The position numbers and the translations under genes are program-made. Under the pieces are notes generated by a model. That model ran no database searches. It was given only the letters and a program-made list of their open reading frames with translations, and had not been told where the DNA came from. A DNA stretch of 64,000 bases from CAVZCK01 sp963798805 (GTDB lineage: Bacteria; Pseudomonadota; Alphaproteobacteria; Rhizobiales; Rhodomicrobiaceae), in the NCBI GenBank assembly GCA_963798805.1, contig CAWCVC010000011.1, forward strand, positions 186,001 to 250,000, written 5' to 3'. The stretch's first letter is position 1. Every line of letters starts with the position of its first letter. Below, piece by piece: positions 63,129 through 64,000 of this stretch.

Positions 63129-64000
63129 ATGGCCAATGTCGCAGTCGTCGGTTCGCAATGGGGCGATGAGGGGAAAGGGAAAATCGTCGACTGGCTGTCG
63201 GAGCGGGCCGATATCGTCGTGCGCTTTCAGGGCGGGCACAATGCCGGCCATACGCTTGTCGTCGACGGCATCACCTACAAGCTGTCGCTGCTGCCGTCGG
63301 GCGTCGTCCGACCCGGCAAGCTGTCGGTCATCGGCAATGGCGTGGTCCTCGATCCGTGGGCGCTGGCGAAAGAGATCGGCGAGTTGCGCGCCAAGGGCGT
63401 GACCATCTCGCGGGACAATCTGCGCATTGCCGACAATGCGACCTTGATCCTGCCGCTGCACCGCGAGCTCGACGGGCTGCGCGAGGCCGGCGCTGGCAGC
63501 AACGCCATCGGTACGACGAAGCGGGGCATCGGCCCCGCTTATGAGGACAAGGTCGGCCGGCGCGCCATCCGCGTCATGGATCTCTGCAATCTGAAGACGC
63601 TCAGGGCCAAGGTCGACCGCGCCTTGATGCATCACAACGCGCTGCGGCGCGGGCTCGGCGTCGAGGAAATTTCCGGCGAGACCCTGTTCCAGGAGCTTGC
63701 CGGGGTGGCGCCGGAGGTGCTGCCCTATGTCGACCGCGTCTGGGCGCTTCTCGATCAGCACCGGCGCGAGGGCAAGCGCATCCTGTTCGAGGGCGCGCAA
63801 GGCACCATGCTCGATATCGACCACGGCACCTATCCGTTCGTCACCTCGTCCAACACGGTCGCGGCGCAGGCAGCGACGGGCTGCGGGCTCGGGCCGCGCT
63901 CGGTGACCCAGGTGCTCGGCATCACCAAAGCCTATACGACGCGCGTCGGCCAGGGGCCGTTCCCGACCGAGCAGGCGAATGAGGTGGGGCGGCTGCTCGG
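63129..64000 (+). CDS. purA: adenylosuccinate synthetase (partial, runs off the right edge)
   Basis: 290 codons in the window. ATG 63129 opens with MANVAVVGSQWGDEGKGKIV (GTP/IMP-binding loop), then GGHNAGHTLVVDG, NGVVLDPWALAKEI, and GTTKRGIGPAYEDKVGRRA; ILFEGAQGTMLDIDHGTYPF and TKAYTTRVGQGPFPTE complete the identification. IMP plus aspartate plus GTP gives adenylosuccinate, the first step to AMP. GAGGAACGC about 5 bases upstream is the ribosome-binding site. About 140 codons remain outside. Confidence 0.97.
   Translation, partial: MANVAVVGSQWGDEGKGKIVDWLSERADIVVRFQGGHNAGHTLVVDGITYKLSLLPSGVVRPGKLSVIGNGVVLDPWALAKEIGELRAKGVTISRDNLRIADNATLILPLHRELDGLREAGAGSNAIGTTKRGIGPAYEDKVGRRAIRVMDLCNLKTLRAKVDRALMHHNALRRGLGVEEISGETLFQELAGVAPEVLPYVDRVWALLDQHRREGKRILFEGAQGTMLDIDHGTYPFVTSSNTVAAQAATGCGLGPRSVTQVLGITKAYTTRVGQGPFPTEQANEVGRLL

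Overview
The window looks like a chromosome segment of a high-GC alphaproteobacterium, most likely Hyphomicrobiales (Rhizobiales). This rests on the gene set (a TIGR03808-type Tat-exported repeat protein, a glnE/msrPQ/parE/purA neighbourhood, an AsmA giant, twin DUF899 genes, a RHH gene behind fumC) and on a rhizobial-type REP palindrome (29262-29308). No rRNA, tRNA or CRISPR array was recognised. All assignments come from reading the sequence by eye; no database search was run.

Positions 1-30000 are accessory and heavily rearranged. They hold a LuxR-type regulator, a truncated TPR/HTH gene, a DUF899 gene cut cleanly in two by an IS110-family element next to an intact DUF899 paralogue, and a frameshifted DUF2182 gene. 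A tctC-tctA-tctB tripartite tricarboxylate transporter follows, then a cupin, a CocE/NonD hydrolase and an M20 amidohydrolase, which together suggest import and hydrolysis of an unidentified acid or amide. Two near-identical inverted IS630 copies flank the three enzyme genes. Each copy sits in its own reconstructable target, so they are independent insertions: one splits a double-hairpin repeat, the other splits a 101-codon secreted Cys/Arg-rich microprotein gene. After them come HdeD, a Tat-signal-bearing cytochrome P450-like protein, a LapA-like protein, a patatin phospholipase and a broken GntP permease. Then IS256, ISAzo13, abutting 5'-truncated kdpB and kup tails, an IS66 relic and a 5'-truncated ccmI.

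Positions 30000-64000 are denser and more core-like. They hold an AraC/GyrI-type regulator, a FAD-linked oxidase (GlcD-like), a 1330-aa AsmA protein, fumC (with an in-frame amber codon) plus a RHH gene, an EamA exporter, and a fatty-acid or hydroxy-acid oxidation cluster (fadJ-type protein, thiolase, acyl-CoA dehydrogenase, APH-like kinase). Next are a sigma-factor / anti-sigma / periplasmic-sensor operon, glnE, a YARHG protein, msrPQ, parE, a TIGR03808 protein, a pyroglutamyl-peptidase-like gene, muiA (frameshifted), a second EamA exporter and the start of purA, which runs off the end.

The most unusual feature is a dispersed element of about 165 bp, present four times (10854-12183 split by IS630, 40049-40213, 44697-44855, 50683-50849). 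Each copy is two long imperfect hairpins, one with TAGTGTCC ends and one with TAGTGTGG ends, joined by a conserved spacer of about 15 nt. Both arms of each hairpin change together between copies, and the two hairpins fall into matching subfamilies. The TA-GTG ends resemble the local IS630 ends, so a MITE-like, IS630-mobilised origin is a testable idea. Insertions of such hairpins supply the stop codon and tail of fadJ and abut the stop of the YARHG gene.
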